DNA from: Neobacillus bataviensis
GTDB taxonomy: Bacteria; Bacillota; Bacilli; Bacillales_B; DSM-18226
Reading direction: 5' to 3'
NCBI RefSeq assembly: GCF_019969725.1
Contig: NZ_JAHXYW010000008.1
Span: 194,613-258,612 of the forward strand
Length of the DNA: 64,000 nucleotides
The position numbers and the translations under genes are program-made. Below the pieces are notes generated by a model that saw only the letters and a list, made by a program, of their open reading frames with translations, had not been told where the DNA came from and did no database searches. Below are positions 1 to 8,217 of the stretch, one piece after another (positions within the stretch are counted from its first letter, which is position 1; the number at the start of each line of letters is the position of its first letter).

Positions 1-1100
1 AGCCATGCTGTAGCAATCCAGAAAATCGCCAACTGCAGGTGGTAGCCTTTGGTAATATTAAATGGAAGAATATCGTGGATCCACTTAATTCCAAAAAAGC
101 TTTCTGGTTCGATATAATAGTGTGCGAGGAGCGCACCAAACATACATTGAACAAAGAATAGTACTGATACAACAGTAAAATACTTTCCTGTTTTTACCTG
201 CGAACTAGTTACCGGCATGTTCCGTAAATCGATACGCGGGAATTTCCCTTCCTTATACGCTTCCTGCATACCAAATTGATAGCGATAGAAGAGATAAAGG
301 ATAACACCAATCATTAAAATAAGTATCGTAATACTAGCACCGCTCCACCAAATAGCAGAAAAGGATAATTGATTTCCTGCATCCTCATAATAAGGCCAGT
401 TATTTGTATAAGTGATCTTGTCACCTTGACGAACGGTACTTGATAGCCAAGCTGTCCAGAAGAAGAAATCTGAGATTTGGGTGATTTGATCACCTTTTGC
501 AACATAGGAACGGTCACTTTTTGGAAGATCCGATTCTTTAATAAGATTAGCCTTTAACCCCCAGCCATCACCCTTTGTAAATACCAGCTTATAATAGGCT
601 CTAACTTTTTCAAGACCAAATACTTGAGCAGCAGTCAGCTTCATTGTCTCCTTGCTGCTGTCATAGCGATTTTTGCGCATTTCTTTTATTACTTTATTTT
701 TAATTATTGTTTTTTCGTCCGCTGCTATTGATGCATAGGTTTTGCCGTACTTTTCATTTGCTTTATAGTCCTGCATTCCTTCAGTGTAAATCTTTAATGC
801 TTCAGCAGTATAATCTGGCCCCATATAAGAACCATGTCCTAAAACTGTACCATAATCCATTAATCCGTATTTTTGGAAAACCGCCTGGCCCCCCATAATT
901 GATGCTTTTGTAAACAACACTTCACCATTTTCATTCGTAACCTCTAACGGTCTAGGAGCCTGCTCCTTAAAGATCCAATAGCCCCCGGCTAGAAGAACAG
1001 TGAAGCTAAGTAAAATAGTAATAATCAAAACGGATTTCAAAAGTGCATTTTTATTTGCCTTCACCGCTTGTTGTGATGAGGTCGTCCGCTGTAATTCCAT
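1..1100 (-). CDS. norB: Quinol-dependent nitric oxide reductase (qNOR), N-terminal part, cut by window edge
   Basis: qNOR reduces NO to N2O in the membrane using menaquinol. About 366 residues are visible of a family that usually runs to 750-800. Seen: one N-terminal membrane segment (about residues 20-40), then a long extracytoplasmic domain with the family motifs GGQAVFQKYGLMDYGT and GHGSYMGPDYT. A second hydrophobic segment follows near residue 250. The visible part ends in FNITKGYHLQLAIFWIATAW, where the His is expected to be a low-spin haem ligand. The ATG at 1100 is preferred because GAGAGG lies 9 nt upstream; ATGs at 1109 and 1124 are alternatives. It diverges from a Crp/Fnr regulator and shares its promoter region, which suggests NO-responsive control. 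The catalytic haem b3/FeB histidines lie beyond the window, so activity cannot be judged. Confidence 0.93.
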   Translation of the reverse strand, partial: MELQRTTSSQQAVKANKNALLKSVLIITILLSFTVLLAGGYWIFKEQAPRPLEVTNENGEVLFTKASIMGGQAVFQKYGLMDYGTVLGHGSYMGPDYTAEALKIYTEGMQDYKANEKYGKTYASIAADEKTIIKNKVIKEMRKNRYDSSKETMKLTAAQVFGLEKVRAYYKLVFTKGDGWGLKANLIKESDLPKSDRSYVAKGDQITQISDFFFWTAWLSSTVRQGDKITYTNNWPYYEDAGNQLSFSAIWWSGASITILILMIGVILYLFYRYQFGMQEAYKEGKFPRIDLRNMPVTSSQVKTGKYFTVVSVLFFVQCMFGALLAHYYIEPESFFGIKWIHDILPFNITKGYHLQLAIFWIATAW

Positions 1101-1134
1101 TCCTTTCATCCTCTCATGTTTCATTACAGTCCGT

Positions 1135-1161
1135 ATTGTAACTTTCACAAGACTGTCACAA
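1135..1161 (-). promoter_or_regulatory. Candidate norB promoter region with direct TTGTGA repeats
   Basis: On the minus strand a TACAAT -10-like box lies at 1135-1140, about 35 nt from the norB start. Upstream are two TTGTGA copies (complements at 1145-1150 and 1156-1161) exactly 11 bp apart, one helical turn. TTGTGA resembles a Crp/Fnr half-site. There is no good -35 box, as expected for an activator-dependent promoter. This is inferred from sequence only. Confidence 0.4.
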
Positions 1162-1184
1162 AGTGAACCACCTCATCTTTGTAC

Positions 1185-1200
1185 TGTGATTTTTAACACA
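1185..1200. promoter_or_regulatory. Crp/Fnr-type palindrome between norB and the regulator gene
   Basis: TGTGATTTTTAACACA matches the general Crp/Fnr operator form TGTGA-N6-TCACA with one mismatch. It lies about 66 bp upstream of the putative norB transcription start and about 90 bp upstream of the regulator's -10 box. It could therefore serve either of the two divergent units. The neighbouring regulator is the obvious candidate ligand. Confidence 0.5.
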
Positions 1201-1259
1201 CTACTGAGAATTATTTTCATAAAGATCTTTTCAGCTATGACGGAGGTCACATATCTACT

Positions 1260-1283
1260 GTTACATCACTGCTACAATGTAAC
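1260..1283 (+). promoter_or_regulatory. Perfect 7-bp inverted repeat overlapping the regulator's -10 region
   Basis: GTTACAT and its exact reverse complement ATGTAAC flank 10 bp. A TACAAT -10-like hexamer (1273-1278) overlaps the right arm, 37 nt before the regulator's start codon. The position suggests a repressor or autoregulatory operator. Arm sequence and spacing differ from the TGTGA palindrome at 1185-1200, so a second protein is possible. Confidence 0.45.
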
Positions 1284-1314
1284 TAAAGTAATTACTAACA
1301 TTAAGGTGATGTTA

Positions 1315-2007
1315 ATGAAACAAGAGGACATTGAAAAAAGATTAGCGGCTGTTCCCATCTTCAAAGAATTATCCAACGAGGAACTGGCTCCATTCGTTAA
1401 GATTGCTCAGACGCGCTTTTATAAGAATAAGATGTATGTTTTTATGCAGGAAGACCCGCTAGATCGAGTTTTCTTTATTCATAGCGGGAAAATCAAAATT
1501 TATAAAACGGATTTTTCCGGCAAAGAACAAATTATATCGGTACTCGAGCCTGGTGAAATGTTCCCGCATGCTGGATTTTTCAGACAGGGAAATTTCCCGG
1601 CACATGCGGAAGTCATTGAAGAAGCCAATTTGATTGTTATCCCGATTGACAAATTTGAAGAAATTCTCATTTCTTATCCAGAGCTTTGTGTGAAGTTATT
1701 TAAAGTATTGGGTGAGAAAATTGTAGACTTGCAAGGAAGATTAGAAGCCCAGGTTCTTCATAATACTTATGAACAAATCATTTTACTGCTCATTAGATTG
1801 TGTAAATCCAATGGTGAAAAATTGGGAAAGCGCTATAAATTAACGACACAATTTACGAACCGTGAACTGGCCAATATGATTGGAACCTCCAGAGAAACCG
1901 TTAGCAGAGCCATCAATCATGTAAAGAAGAAGGAATATATCACCCAAGACCTTGACGGCTTTTATCACATTGACAGTGATGCACTCCAACAGGAACTATT
2001 TTATTAA
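1315..2007 (+). CDS. Crp/Fnr-family transcriptional regulator of the NO block
   Basis: A 230-residue protein with an N-terminal cyclic-nucleotide-binding-like beta-roll (about 10-130), a dimerisation helix (about 130-155, starting LCVKLFKVLGEKIVDLQ) and a C-terminal winged helix whose recognition segment reads LANMIGTSRETVSRAIN. The Fnr N-terminal iron-sulfur cysteine cluster is absent. The only cysteines (LCVKL, RLCKS) are isolated, so it is not a classical oxygen-sensing Fnr; a haem- or NO-sensing Dnr-like role is possible but unproven. Start chosen at 1315 because AAGGTGA sits 5 nt upstream. The frame stays open upstream to 1000, but that stretch overlaps norB and the promoter. It leads the DUF2249 operon and has a close paralogue at 13434-14132. 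Confidence 0.9.
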   Translation: MKQEDIEKRLAAVPIFKELSNEELAPFVKIAQTRFYKNKMYVFMQEDPLDRVFFIHSGKIKIYKTDFSGKEQIISVLEPGEMFPHAGFFRQGNFPAHAEVIEEANLIVIPIDKFEEILISYPELCVKLFKVLGEKIVDLQGRLEAQVLHNTYEQIILLLIRLCKSNGEKLGKRYKLTTQFTNRELANMIGTSRETVSRAINHVKKKEYITQDLDGFYHIDSDALQQELFY

Positions 2008-2028
2008 TAATAAGGAGTTGTTTCCCAA

Positions 2029-2262
2029 ATGGAACAAAGAATTATTGAATTAGATGTCCGTGAAGAATTAAAAAATAAAATCGAACCCTTCCAAAAAATA
2101 ATGGAAGCTGTTAAAGAATTAAAAAATGATGATATTTTTATACTGCATGCACCTTTTAAACCAGTTCCCCTTTTTGCTGTACTAAAAGCAAAAGGTTTTA
2201 CACATGAAGAAGAGGAAATTGAGTCAAAGCATTGGAAAGTAATATTTAGGAAAAAAAGCTAG
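2029..2262 (+). CDS. DUF2249 domain protein, first copy
   Basis: A 77-residue soluble protein starting MEQRIIELDVREE, with the DUF2249 signature LDVRE near residue 8 and the FKPVPLFAVLKAKGF block near residues 42-56. Established knowledge: DUF2249 genes recur next to nitrate, nitrite and NO reductase genes and hemerythrin-like domains, but their biochemical role is not settled. It begins 21 nt after the regulator stop, behind AAGGAG, and 15 nt before a second DUF2249 gene, so the three genes are almost certainly cotranscribed. No cysteines or obvious metal ligands are present. Confidence 0.85.
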   Translation: MEQRIIELDVREELKNKIEPFQKIMEAVKELKNDDIFILHAPFKPVPLFAVLKAKGFTHEEEEIESKHWKVIFRKKS

Positions 2263-2277
2263 AAGGGAGAGCTTACA

Positions 2278-2484
2278 ATGATATTAGATAATCGGGGTTT
2301 AGAGCCTCCACAGCCTATGATGAGGACCTTAGCTGCTCTAGAAACCTTAGCCGAAGGCGAAGTCCTAACCATTATTAATGATCGAAGACCGATGTTTCTC
2401 TACGAGCAGTTAGATGAACTTGGTTACCAGCAGCTAACAGAACAACAAAACGATGGAAGTTTTAAAATCGAAATCTTCCGCTAA
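2278..2484 (+). CDS. DUF2249 domain protein, second copy
   Basis: A 68-residue protein opening MILDNRGLEPPQPMMRTLAA, where LDNRGLEPP replaces the usual LDVR..PP start of DUF2249. A second family block, NDRRPMFLYEQLDELGY, follows. It is clearly diverged from its upstream neighbour, so the pair probably has distinct partners, perhaps forming a heterodimer. AGAAGGGAGAG lies upstream of the ATG. Its stop is 13 nt before the next start, consistent with tight operon coupling. The function is unknown. Confidence 0.82.
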   Translation: MILDNRGLEPPQPMMRTLAALETLAEGEVLTIINDRRPMFLYEQLDELGYQQLTEQQNDGSFKIEIFR

Positions 2485-2497
2485 GAAGGTGAATACT

Positions 2498-3742
2498 ATG
2501 CTTCCTCAAAACATGGGAAGTGAAACGAATATTAAGCTTCCTTTTTCTTTTATTTTCTTTAGCTTACTTGCATTAGTATTTTCACAATTAATTTTATTAA
2601 TAAAGGGACAAATGATGATTGAAGGCAGCTTTAGAATCCCTGCCATTTGGTCAGCTGCTCACCTATTAGTCCTCGGATGGGCATTAATGGCGGCCATGGG
2701 TGCCATGTATCAACTAGTACCCGTTGCCTTCTTAACAAAAATTTGGAATGAGAAATTCGGATTTATACAGTTTTTCATTACAGCAGCAGGAATAATAAGC
2801 TTTTCAGGCATGCTTTATTGGGCTCCGCAAAAAGCGCTTATACCAGGGATTCTAACACTATTGGGCATATTAATGTTTTTATTTCAAATGTTTATGACAT
2901 TACGAAGTCAGGCAAAACCCAATATCCTGGCAGCCTTTGTCGGCACTGCCTTGTTTTGTTTATTCGGTACTATCTTAATGGGAATCACATTGATTTATTG
3001 TTTAAAAACAGGGATTGGTGCCAATCACTATCAATCCATTTTTAAAACCCATTTATTAATGGGTATAACCGGCTGGTTTACGTTATTAATATTCGGATTT
3101 TCTTATAAAATGGTTCCAATGTTTTCTTTATCCCATGGCTTTACAATGGTTCATGCAAAATATGTCTTTGGAATCTATATGACAGGTTTAGCCATTACAG
3201 CTATTTCCTTTTTCACCGATTATACTTTTTTATTAAAAATTGGTATTTTCCTACTTTTTGCAGGATTTTCGATTTTCAGCTGGCATATTAGCTTAATCAT
3301 CAAAAAACGTTTAAAGAAAAAACTCGATAAACCGTTTACCATTGCATTAACAGCGATTGTTTTTGGAAATCTCATTCATCTTGCTGCTTTTATCCTAATA
3401 TTGAGCACGCATTTTTCAACTCTAGTTGGGCCGCTTGTATATGCATATCTACTCCTCTGGATTGTATTAAGCATTGTCGGGTACTTATTTAAAATTGTTC
3501 CATTTTTATGGTGGACCTACAAATATAGTAAGGAAATCGGCAAATCAAAGGTTCCTTCCTTGAAGGAAATGATGGATGAGAAAGTAGTTGTTCCATTATT
3601 TTTAAGCTTTATTATCGCAGTGATCGCCGTATTTTCTTCACTTGCTTTTAAATCGGCGCTGCTTTTTAACATCGGCCAGAGTATTCTTTCAATTATATTT
3701 ATATTGATTGCCATTTGTATTTTAAGAGTCTTAAAAAAATAG
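2498..3742 (+). CDS. Polytopic haem-copper-oxidase-subunit-I-like membrane protein
   Basis: A 414-residue, strongly hydrophobic protein with roughly 11-12 predicted membrane segments. Histidines sit in conserved-looking settings: SAAHLLVLGW (near residue 65) and THLLMGITGWFTLLIFGFSY followed by KMVPMFSLSHG (near 190-220). This His/Gly/Pro pattern resembles short subunit-I-like relatives of haem-copper oxidases and NnrS-type NO-associated proteins. It lacks the full set of subunit I histidines, so I do not call it an oxidase. Start chosen at 2498 because AAGAAGGTGA lies just upstream; an in-frame start at 2453 overlaps the previous gene. In this context it is plausibly a haem protein for NO handling or haem/metal delivery to NorB (inference). 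Confidence 0.75.
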   Translation: MLPQNMGSETNIKLPFSFIFFSLLALVFSQLILLIKGQMMIEGSFRIPAIWSAAHLLVLGWALMAAMGAMYQLVPVAFLTKIWNEKFGFIQFFITAAGIISFSGMLYWAPQKALIPGILTLLGILMFLFQMFMTLRSQAKPNILAAFVGTALFCLFGTILMGITLIYCLKTGIGANHYQSIFKTHLLMGITGWFTLLIFGFSYKMVPMFSLSHGFTMVHAKYVFGIYMTGLAITAISFFTDYTFLLKIGIFLLFAGFSIFSWHISLIIKKRLKKKLDKPFTIALTAIVFGNLIHLAAFILILSTHFSTLVGPLVYAYLLLWIVLSIVGYLFKIVPFLWWTYKYSKEIGKSKVPSLKEMMDEKVVVPLFLSFIIAVIAVFSSLAFKSALLFNIGQSILSIIFILIAICILRVLKK

Positions 3743-3753
3743 GAGTGTTGAAA

Positions 3754-4053
3754 ATGAATTTAAGAGAAAAGATCGATAGTCAGTTAAAAAGTGTTTATGA
3801 CCCTGAATTAAATATTAACGTTATAGATTTAGGATTAATTTATAATATCGAGATTACAGAAGAAAATGATGTTACGATTACTATGACACTTACAACACCC
3901 GGATGCCCGCTGCATGACAGCATTACAAGCGGAGTACGTTACTCCATAAATGGAATTGAAGAAACAAGAAATGTAGCGGTCAATCTCGTCTGGGAGCCAG
4001 CTTGGTCCCCTGAAAAAATGACACCCGAAGGACTTAGATTACTCGGACGGTAA
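3754..4053 (+). CDS. MIP18/PaaD-like (DUF59) Fe-S assembly-type protein
   Basis: A 99-residue protein with the DUF59 fold signature: L.SVYDPELNINVIDLGLIY near residues 10-29, TTPGCPLHD with the conserved reactive Cys near residue 50, and the closing VNLVWEPAWSPEKMT. Relatives (SufT, PaaD, MIP18) help mature Fe-S or other metal centres. It is the last gene of the regulator-DUF2249-membrane protein operon, 11 nt after the previous stop, with AGGAGTG as ribosome site, and is followed by a strong terminator. It probably helps assemble metal centres of the NO-handling machinery (inference). Confidence 0.85.
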   Translation: MNLREKIDSQLKSVYDPELNINVIDLGLIYNIEITEENDVTITMTLTTPGCPLHDSITSGVRYSINGIEETRNVAVNLVWEPAWSPEKMTPEGLRLLGR

Positions 4054-4055
4054 AT

Positions 4056-4091
4056 AAAACGGAAGCACCGTTAATTGGGTGCTTCCGTTTT
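4056..4091. terminator. Bidirectional Rho-independent terminator
   Basis: A 14-bp perfect stem (4056-4069 with 4078-4091) around an 8-nt loop, with A-tract and T-tract on both sides. It ends the plus-strand DUF2249 operon and the convergent ypvA gene. Confidence 0.9.
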
Positions 4092-4092
4092 C

Positions 4093-6018
4093 TTATTCCT
4101 CTATTGCCTTAGTTGGTAAAACATCTTTTATTTTTGTTAATACGTTGTTGTCGATGTTTCCATCTAATAAAATATGAACCGTTCCCTTATCCTGTTCACT
4201 TCTAATTAATCGCCCAATTCCCTGCCGCAAGCGAAGCAGCATATATGGTAAATCCACCTCTGAAAAAGGATCCACAACTCCCTCTCTTTTTGCCGTAAAG
4301 ACAGGATCATGAGGAGGATACGGCAGTGAAAAAATCAATACATTTTCAAGTGATCTGCCTGGAATGTCAAGTCCTTCCCATAGATGAATAGAACAAAGGA
4401 CCGCATGTTCGTCATTTTGAAATTTTGAAACAAGGGTGCTGATTTCTTCATCCCCTTCGAAATAAACGGGATACGGAATTGAGCCTTTTAATCTTTGTTT
4501 TAGCAGCATCATTTCTTCCTTTGTATTAAGAAGAACCAGTGCTCGTCCTTGTGATTCCCTAATTTGAGTGATTAGATAATCTATTTTTCCATTGATTGTT
4601 TCATTCTTGAAGTTTGGAAGATATGCCTTCATTTTCTCCTCATAATCGAACGGCGAAGCGACTGAAAAGGATAAATAATCCTGAACTCCAAGGCTTGCAG
4701 CTATATAATCGAACGATTTTTGATTAGCCAAGGTTGCCGATGAAAAAATAAATGGTTTTTTCTGCGAGAAAACCTCTTCCTTCATTACCGTTTCAACCAT
4801 TTTAGGCATAATGACAAGCGTCCGTTCCCCTGCATTTTCTTCAAACCAAGTAATTCCATTTACTTCTTGGAGAAAAAGCGATAATGAATGAGTAATTTGC
4901 TCTAAATATTCCTCAACAATTTTTAAGTCATATTCATTGATTACATATAATTCACTCTCAAACACCAGCTCTTCTTCTAATGTTTGAAGGGTAGAAAGTA
5001 ATTTCCGGCAGGTTTTTAATACTAATGCATGTTTAGTAATTATCTGTTTTTCGGATCCTTGCGAATAGGAGGAGAAGCTTGATATCGCATCAAAAAATGC
5101 TTCGTTTTCTAGTAATGCTTCTTCAATCGTATACAAGGTTTTTTCTCGAACTTCATTTTCCATTAACCGGGTAAGCAGCGTCTCTAATGTATAATCAGTA
5201 AAACGGTAGCTCAAGGCTTTTTGTGCAGCATATTCGAGTAGATGACCTTCATCAAAGACGACAGCCGAATGTTCTGGCAGGAGGGCCAATTGTCCTTCAC
5301 GCTTTCGTGATTCTTTTGTCCATATATGCTCCATATAAAAATCGTGTGAGCAGATAATTAAATCCTTAGCATGCCGGTAAAATTCCCGGTGTAATGTCAG
5401 GCCGCAGCGATGGCGTTTTTCACAGGAAAAACAATCCTGAAGGGCATCCCAATTGACTTTTCCCCAATGCTCATCTGACAATGCCGGATAATCCCTCCGG
5501 TCACCGTACTTCTCAAAATTCTGCATGGTACCACTGGCATGAACAAAATCAGGCAATTGTTCATAAATATTGGCAATACCTTCTGAGTAATCGTCACCCC
5601 TTGCAAGGTCCAGTTTCTTTAGACATAAATATTGGTCCCGGGATTTTGCCAGGCGCACATCAACCTCCAGACCTAGGACCTTTTCTAATTTAGCAATATC
5701 ACCTTCTTTTTTGACAAGCTGTTCAATTAAAGTCTCATCCGCACAGGCAATAATGGCAGGACGATTTGTATAGCGAGCATACATAATGGCGTAAAGTAAA
5801 TAAACGATCGTTTTTCCTGTTCCTACACCCGCTTCCGCAAACATCACCTTTTTATCCTTGAAAGCTTTTTCAAGCTGGAAAGCCATATAAATTTGTTCAT
5901 CACGGAGCTCAAAGCCGGCTTCCGGCAAAATATCATAAAATAAATCGCCAATCCATTCACTCAACTTATCATAAAATGATTCCGATTTCGAAACTTCAAA
6001 CGGTAGTCCTTGCTGCAT
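4093..6018 (-). CDS. ypvA: ATP-dependent helicase of the XPD/DinG family, YpvA type
   Basis: A 641-residue superfamily 2 helicase: Walker A AGVGTGKT at 63-70, DEGH box near residue 255, and motif VI RLRQGIGRLIRS near 605. Between Walker A and DEGH lie cysteines in the spacing expected for an XPD-type 4Fe-4S cluster: an isolated Cys (QYLCLKK), a CFSC pair and RCG. This contrasts with dinG at 26 kb, which lacks them. No exonuclease domain is present. Length matches B. subtilis YpvA, as does its place beside ypsC. The ATG at 6018 has GGAGGG 5 nt upstream. The likely role is 5'-3' unwinding in DNA repair. Confidence 0.93.
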   Translation of the reverse strand: MQQGLPFEVSKSESFYDKLSEWIGDLFYDILPEAGFELRDEQIYMAFQLEKAFKDKKVMFAEAGVGTGKTIVYLLYAIMYARYTNRPAIIACADETLIEQLVKKEGDIAKLEKVLGLEVDVRLAKSRDQYLCLKKLDLARGDDYSEGIANIYEQLPDFVHASGTMQNFEKYGDRRDYPALSDEHWGKVNWDALQDCFSCEKRHRCGLTLHREFYRHAKDLIICSHDFYMEHIWTKESRKREGQLALLPEHSAVVFDEGHLLEYAAQKALSYRFTDYTLETLLTRLMENEVREKTLYTIEEALLENEAFFDAISSFSSYSQGSEKQIITKHALVLKTCRKLLSTLQTLEEELVFESELYVINEYDLKIVEEYLEQITHSLSLFLQEVNGITWFEENAGERTLVIMPKMVETVMKEEVFSQKKPFIFSSATLANQKSFDYIAASLGVQDYLSFSVASPFDYEEKMKAYLPNFKNETINGKIDYLITQIRESQGRALVLLNTKEEMMLLKQRLKGSIPYPVYFEGDEEISTLVSKFQNDEHAVLCSIHLWEGLDIPGRSLENVLIFSLPYPPHDPVFTAKREGVVDPFSEVDLPYMLLRLRQGIGRLIRSEQDKGTVHILLDGNIDNNVLTKIKDVLPTKAIEE

Positions 6019-6029
6019 GTTAACCCTCC

Positions 6030-6055
6030 AAAAAAAAAGCGCCCTAGACGACGCT
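6030..6055 (-). terminator. Terminator after ypsC
   Basis: On the minus strand a 6-bp stem (6050-6055 with 6038-6043, one G-T pair) is followed by a run of eight T (complement of 6030-6037). Confidence 0.7.
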
Positions 6056-6076
6056 TATAAAAGTTGTTTGTTAAAT

Positions 6077-7222
6077 TTAAGACTCACTTAGACGCGGAGG
6101 CTTTTTCCCCCAATATTGATAAAGGTCTGTTCGGATAAAACCGTTAAACAATTTTCTTTTCTTTGTTGCCGGCTTACCATAAAACTGTTCAAACTCTTCA
6201 TTAGAAGTAAGGATATAAATGGACCACGTATCAAGTTTTTGAAACGCCTGTCCCATTTCTTTGTACATATGCTCGACTGCTCTTTTCTCACCAAGTCTTT
6301 CACCATATGGAGGGTTGCCGACGATCGTACCATATTCTTTATTTGTAGATATATCCTTAACTTGCATTTGCTTAAATTGAATTAAGTCAGCAAAACCAGC
6401 CTCAAAAGCATTCTCTTGAGCAATTTTAACCATCCGATGATCAATATCTGATCCGGTAATGTCGAGAGGCTGATCGTATTTGGCAAGATCTTCTGCTTCA
6501 TTTCGGGCATTATCCCAAACTTTGGCTGGAATCCATTTCCACCCTTCTGATACAAACTCTCGATTAAAACCCGGTGCGATATTTTGACCAATCATTGCTG
6601 CTTCGATCGGAATCGTGCCTGAACCGCAGAACGGGTCAATAAAGGGCCGATCAGGCCGCCAATTCGTCAACATAACCAGTGCTGCTGCCAGAGTTTCTTT
6701 AAGTGGTGCCTCCCCTTGATCCGTACGGTAGCCGCGTTTATGCAGCCCCTGACCGCTGGAATCAATTGTGATCGTTACGACATCCTTTAATAATGCTACT
6801 TCAATCCGATACAATGCCCCGCTTTCCTCAAACCAGGAATTCCTTTTATAATGTTTTTTCATCCGCTCAACAATAGCCTTTTTTACAATCGCTTGGCAAT
6901 CCGAAACACTAAAGAGCTTTGATTTAACCGACTTCCCAATGACTGGAAATTCCGCATCCTCTGGCAGGAATTGTTCCCATGGCAGGGCCTTAGTCTTTTC
7001 AAATAATTCATCAAAGGTAAAAGCTTTAAATTCACCAACCTTAATCTTAATCCGGTCAGCGGTTCTAAGCCATAAGTTGCTTCTGACAATAGCAGATTCG
7101 TCCCCCGTGTATGTAACTTTCCCATTCTCTACTTGACATTCATAGCCAAGCGCTCGCACTTCTTTCGCTACTAATGCTTCGAGCCCCATAGCAGCAGTTG
7201 CTATTAGTTGATATTTACCCAT
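6077..7222 (-). CDS. ypsC: THUMP-domain RNA methyltransferase, YpsC/RlmL-like
   Basis: A 381-residue protein with an N-terminal ferredoxin-like/THUMP region (about 1-155) and a Rossmann methyltransferase domain. Motif I is seen as FIDPFCGSGTIPIEAAM (near 195-211) and the catalytic NPPYGERLG near 305. The family is the N-terminal half of E. coli RlmL and modifies guanine N2 in 23S rRNA; NPPY also occurs in N6-adenine enzymes, hence the older annotation. It is complete in length. It lies between rnpB and ypvA as in B. subtilis and has its own terminator. Confidence 0.92.
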   Translation of the reverse strand: MGKYQLIATAAMGLEALVAKEVRALGYECQVENGKVTYTGDESAIVRSNLWLRTADRIKIKVGEFKAFTFDELFEKTKALPWEQFLPEDAEFPVIGKSVKSKLFSVSDCQAIVKKAIVERMKKHYKRNSWFEESGALYRIEVALLKDVVTITIDSSGQGLHKRGYRTDQGEAPLKETLAAALVMLTNWRPDRPFIDPFCGSGTIPIEAAMIGQNIAPGFNREFVSEGWKWIPAKVWDNARNEAEDLAKYDQPLDITGSDIDHRMVKIAQENAFEAGFADLIQFKQMQVKDISTNKEYGTIVGNPPYGERLGEKRAVEHMYKEMGQAFQKLDTWSIYILTSNEEFEQFYGKPATKKRKLFNGFIRTDLYQYWGKKPPRLSES

Positions 7223-7310
7223 TTTTTCACCCTTAACTCTTTCACATAATTATACAGTATCCATTATTGGCTAAAATCGCTGAAAAATTCAGAGTCTATC
7301 GAAACATATA

Positions 7311-7335
7311 AAAAGCCCTCCTTAAAAGGAAGGCC
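7311..7335 (-). terminator. Terminator of rnpB
   Basis: On the minus strand GCCTTCC and GGAGGGC form a 7-bp stem (7328-7334 with 7315-7321), followed by TTTTTA. It lies about 25 nt beyond the rnpB 3' end. Confidence 0.8.
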
Positions 7336-7357
7336 GTTATATATGCACTTTACATTC

Positions 7358-7776
7358 CCATTAATAACGTTCTGTAAGCCATGTTCTGTACCAAAGTACT
7401 TCAAACGACCGTTATGTCTCGTACTGAGGTGGTAATCATCTATCTACAGATTCGGATGAATCTGTCCTTCTCCTTGTTCAGTTCCTCAGAGAAAGTGCCC
7501 CTACCATTATTTGGGTTTCTCGCTCGTGGGGTTTACCCGTTCCACCCTTTCCATTTCTAGAAAGGCATCGTCACTGTGGCACTTTTAAAGGTACTCATAC
7601 CATATCCAATTGGACTTAGGTATTTTTCCGGCCGTCAACAAGGCGTTACGCCCTGCTGCCCTAGCTTATGATTTCGCTAGGCACGAACACTACGGACATC
7701 TCAGCCCGTGCGAGCATGGACTTTCCTCTACAAGTTGCAATAGCTCCTTGCAGCGATTACCCGAACGTCATTAATG
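7358..7776 (-). ncRNA. rnpB: RNase P RNA, Bacillus (B) type
   Basis: Catalytic RNA that trims the 5' leader of tRNA precursors. Conserved landmarks on the minus strand include ACGTTCGGGTAATCGCTGC at the 5' end (about 7772), GAGGAAAGTCCATGCTCGCA, CCTAGCGAAATCATAAGCTA, AGTGCCACAGTGACGA, GGAACGGGTAAACCCC and CGAGCGAGAAACCCAAA. The 3' part contains TAGATAGATGATTACCACCT and ACAGAACATGGCTTACAGAA. Order and spacing match the B-type fold, and the length is about 415 nt against about 400 in B. subtilis. The ends are estimated to within a few bases. A protein-like frame at 7668-7955 on the plus strand is an artefact over this gene. Confidence 0.97.
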
Positions 7777-7848
7777 ATGACATTTCTTATTATATGTATT
7801 TCATGGTGTTTATTCAATGGTTTTTATTAGGAAATGTCATAAAATCTG

Positions 7849-8151
7849 TTAATCGTAAAGTTTGTTGCCAAAAACATGCTTTTCAAGATTGGACAGACGT
7901 TTTAGAATATCAAAATTGGTTGTTCCTGCCGGTTGGGCAACAGGCTGTCTTTTAGATGTATCCTCAAGCTGTTTGCGCAAACGCAAATTCTCTTGTTGAA
8001 GATCTTCAATTTCCTGATGAAACGTTGCATAATCCTTAATAATTAAATCTAAAAATTTATCAACATCTTCTTGTTTGTAACCACGTACTCCAGTCTTAAA
8101 CTCTTTTTCTAAAATATCCTTAGCTGTTAATTTCACTTTATCTGACAGCAT
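7849..8151 (-). CDS. gpsB: Cell-cycle protein GpsB
   Basis: A 100-residue cytoplasmic coiled-coil protein. The N-terminal DivIVA-like lipid/PBP-binding domain carries [20 protein letters not shown] (about 11-30) followed by [13 protein letters not shown] coiled coil spans about 35-68, and the short C-terminal helical bundle ends in [12 protein letters not shown]. GpsB shuttles PBP1 (PonA) between side wall and septum and binds its cytoplasmic tail; ponA is also in this window. The position between ypsA and rnpB is conserved. Confidence 0.96.
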   Translation of the reverse strand: MLSDKVKLTAKDILEKEFKTGVRGYKQEDVDKFLDLIIKDYATFHQEIEDLQQENLRLRKQLEDTSKRQPVAQPAGTTNFDILKRLSNLEKHVFGNKLYD

Positions 8152-8217
8152 TCAAATCACCTCAAGTTTAGCCAATCATTACCTATTATTTTTTCAAAAA
8201 TTAGTGTTTTTGTCAAT

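Noticed and set aside
1000..1314. 105-codon upstream extension of the first Crp/Fnr regulator
   Set aside because: It overlaps norB on the other strand and the promoter palindromes. ATG 1315 has a good ribosome site and matches family length.
7668..7955. Open frame on the plus strand
   Set aside because: It lies over rnpB and the end of gpsB and resembles no protein.
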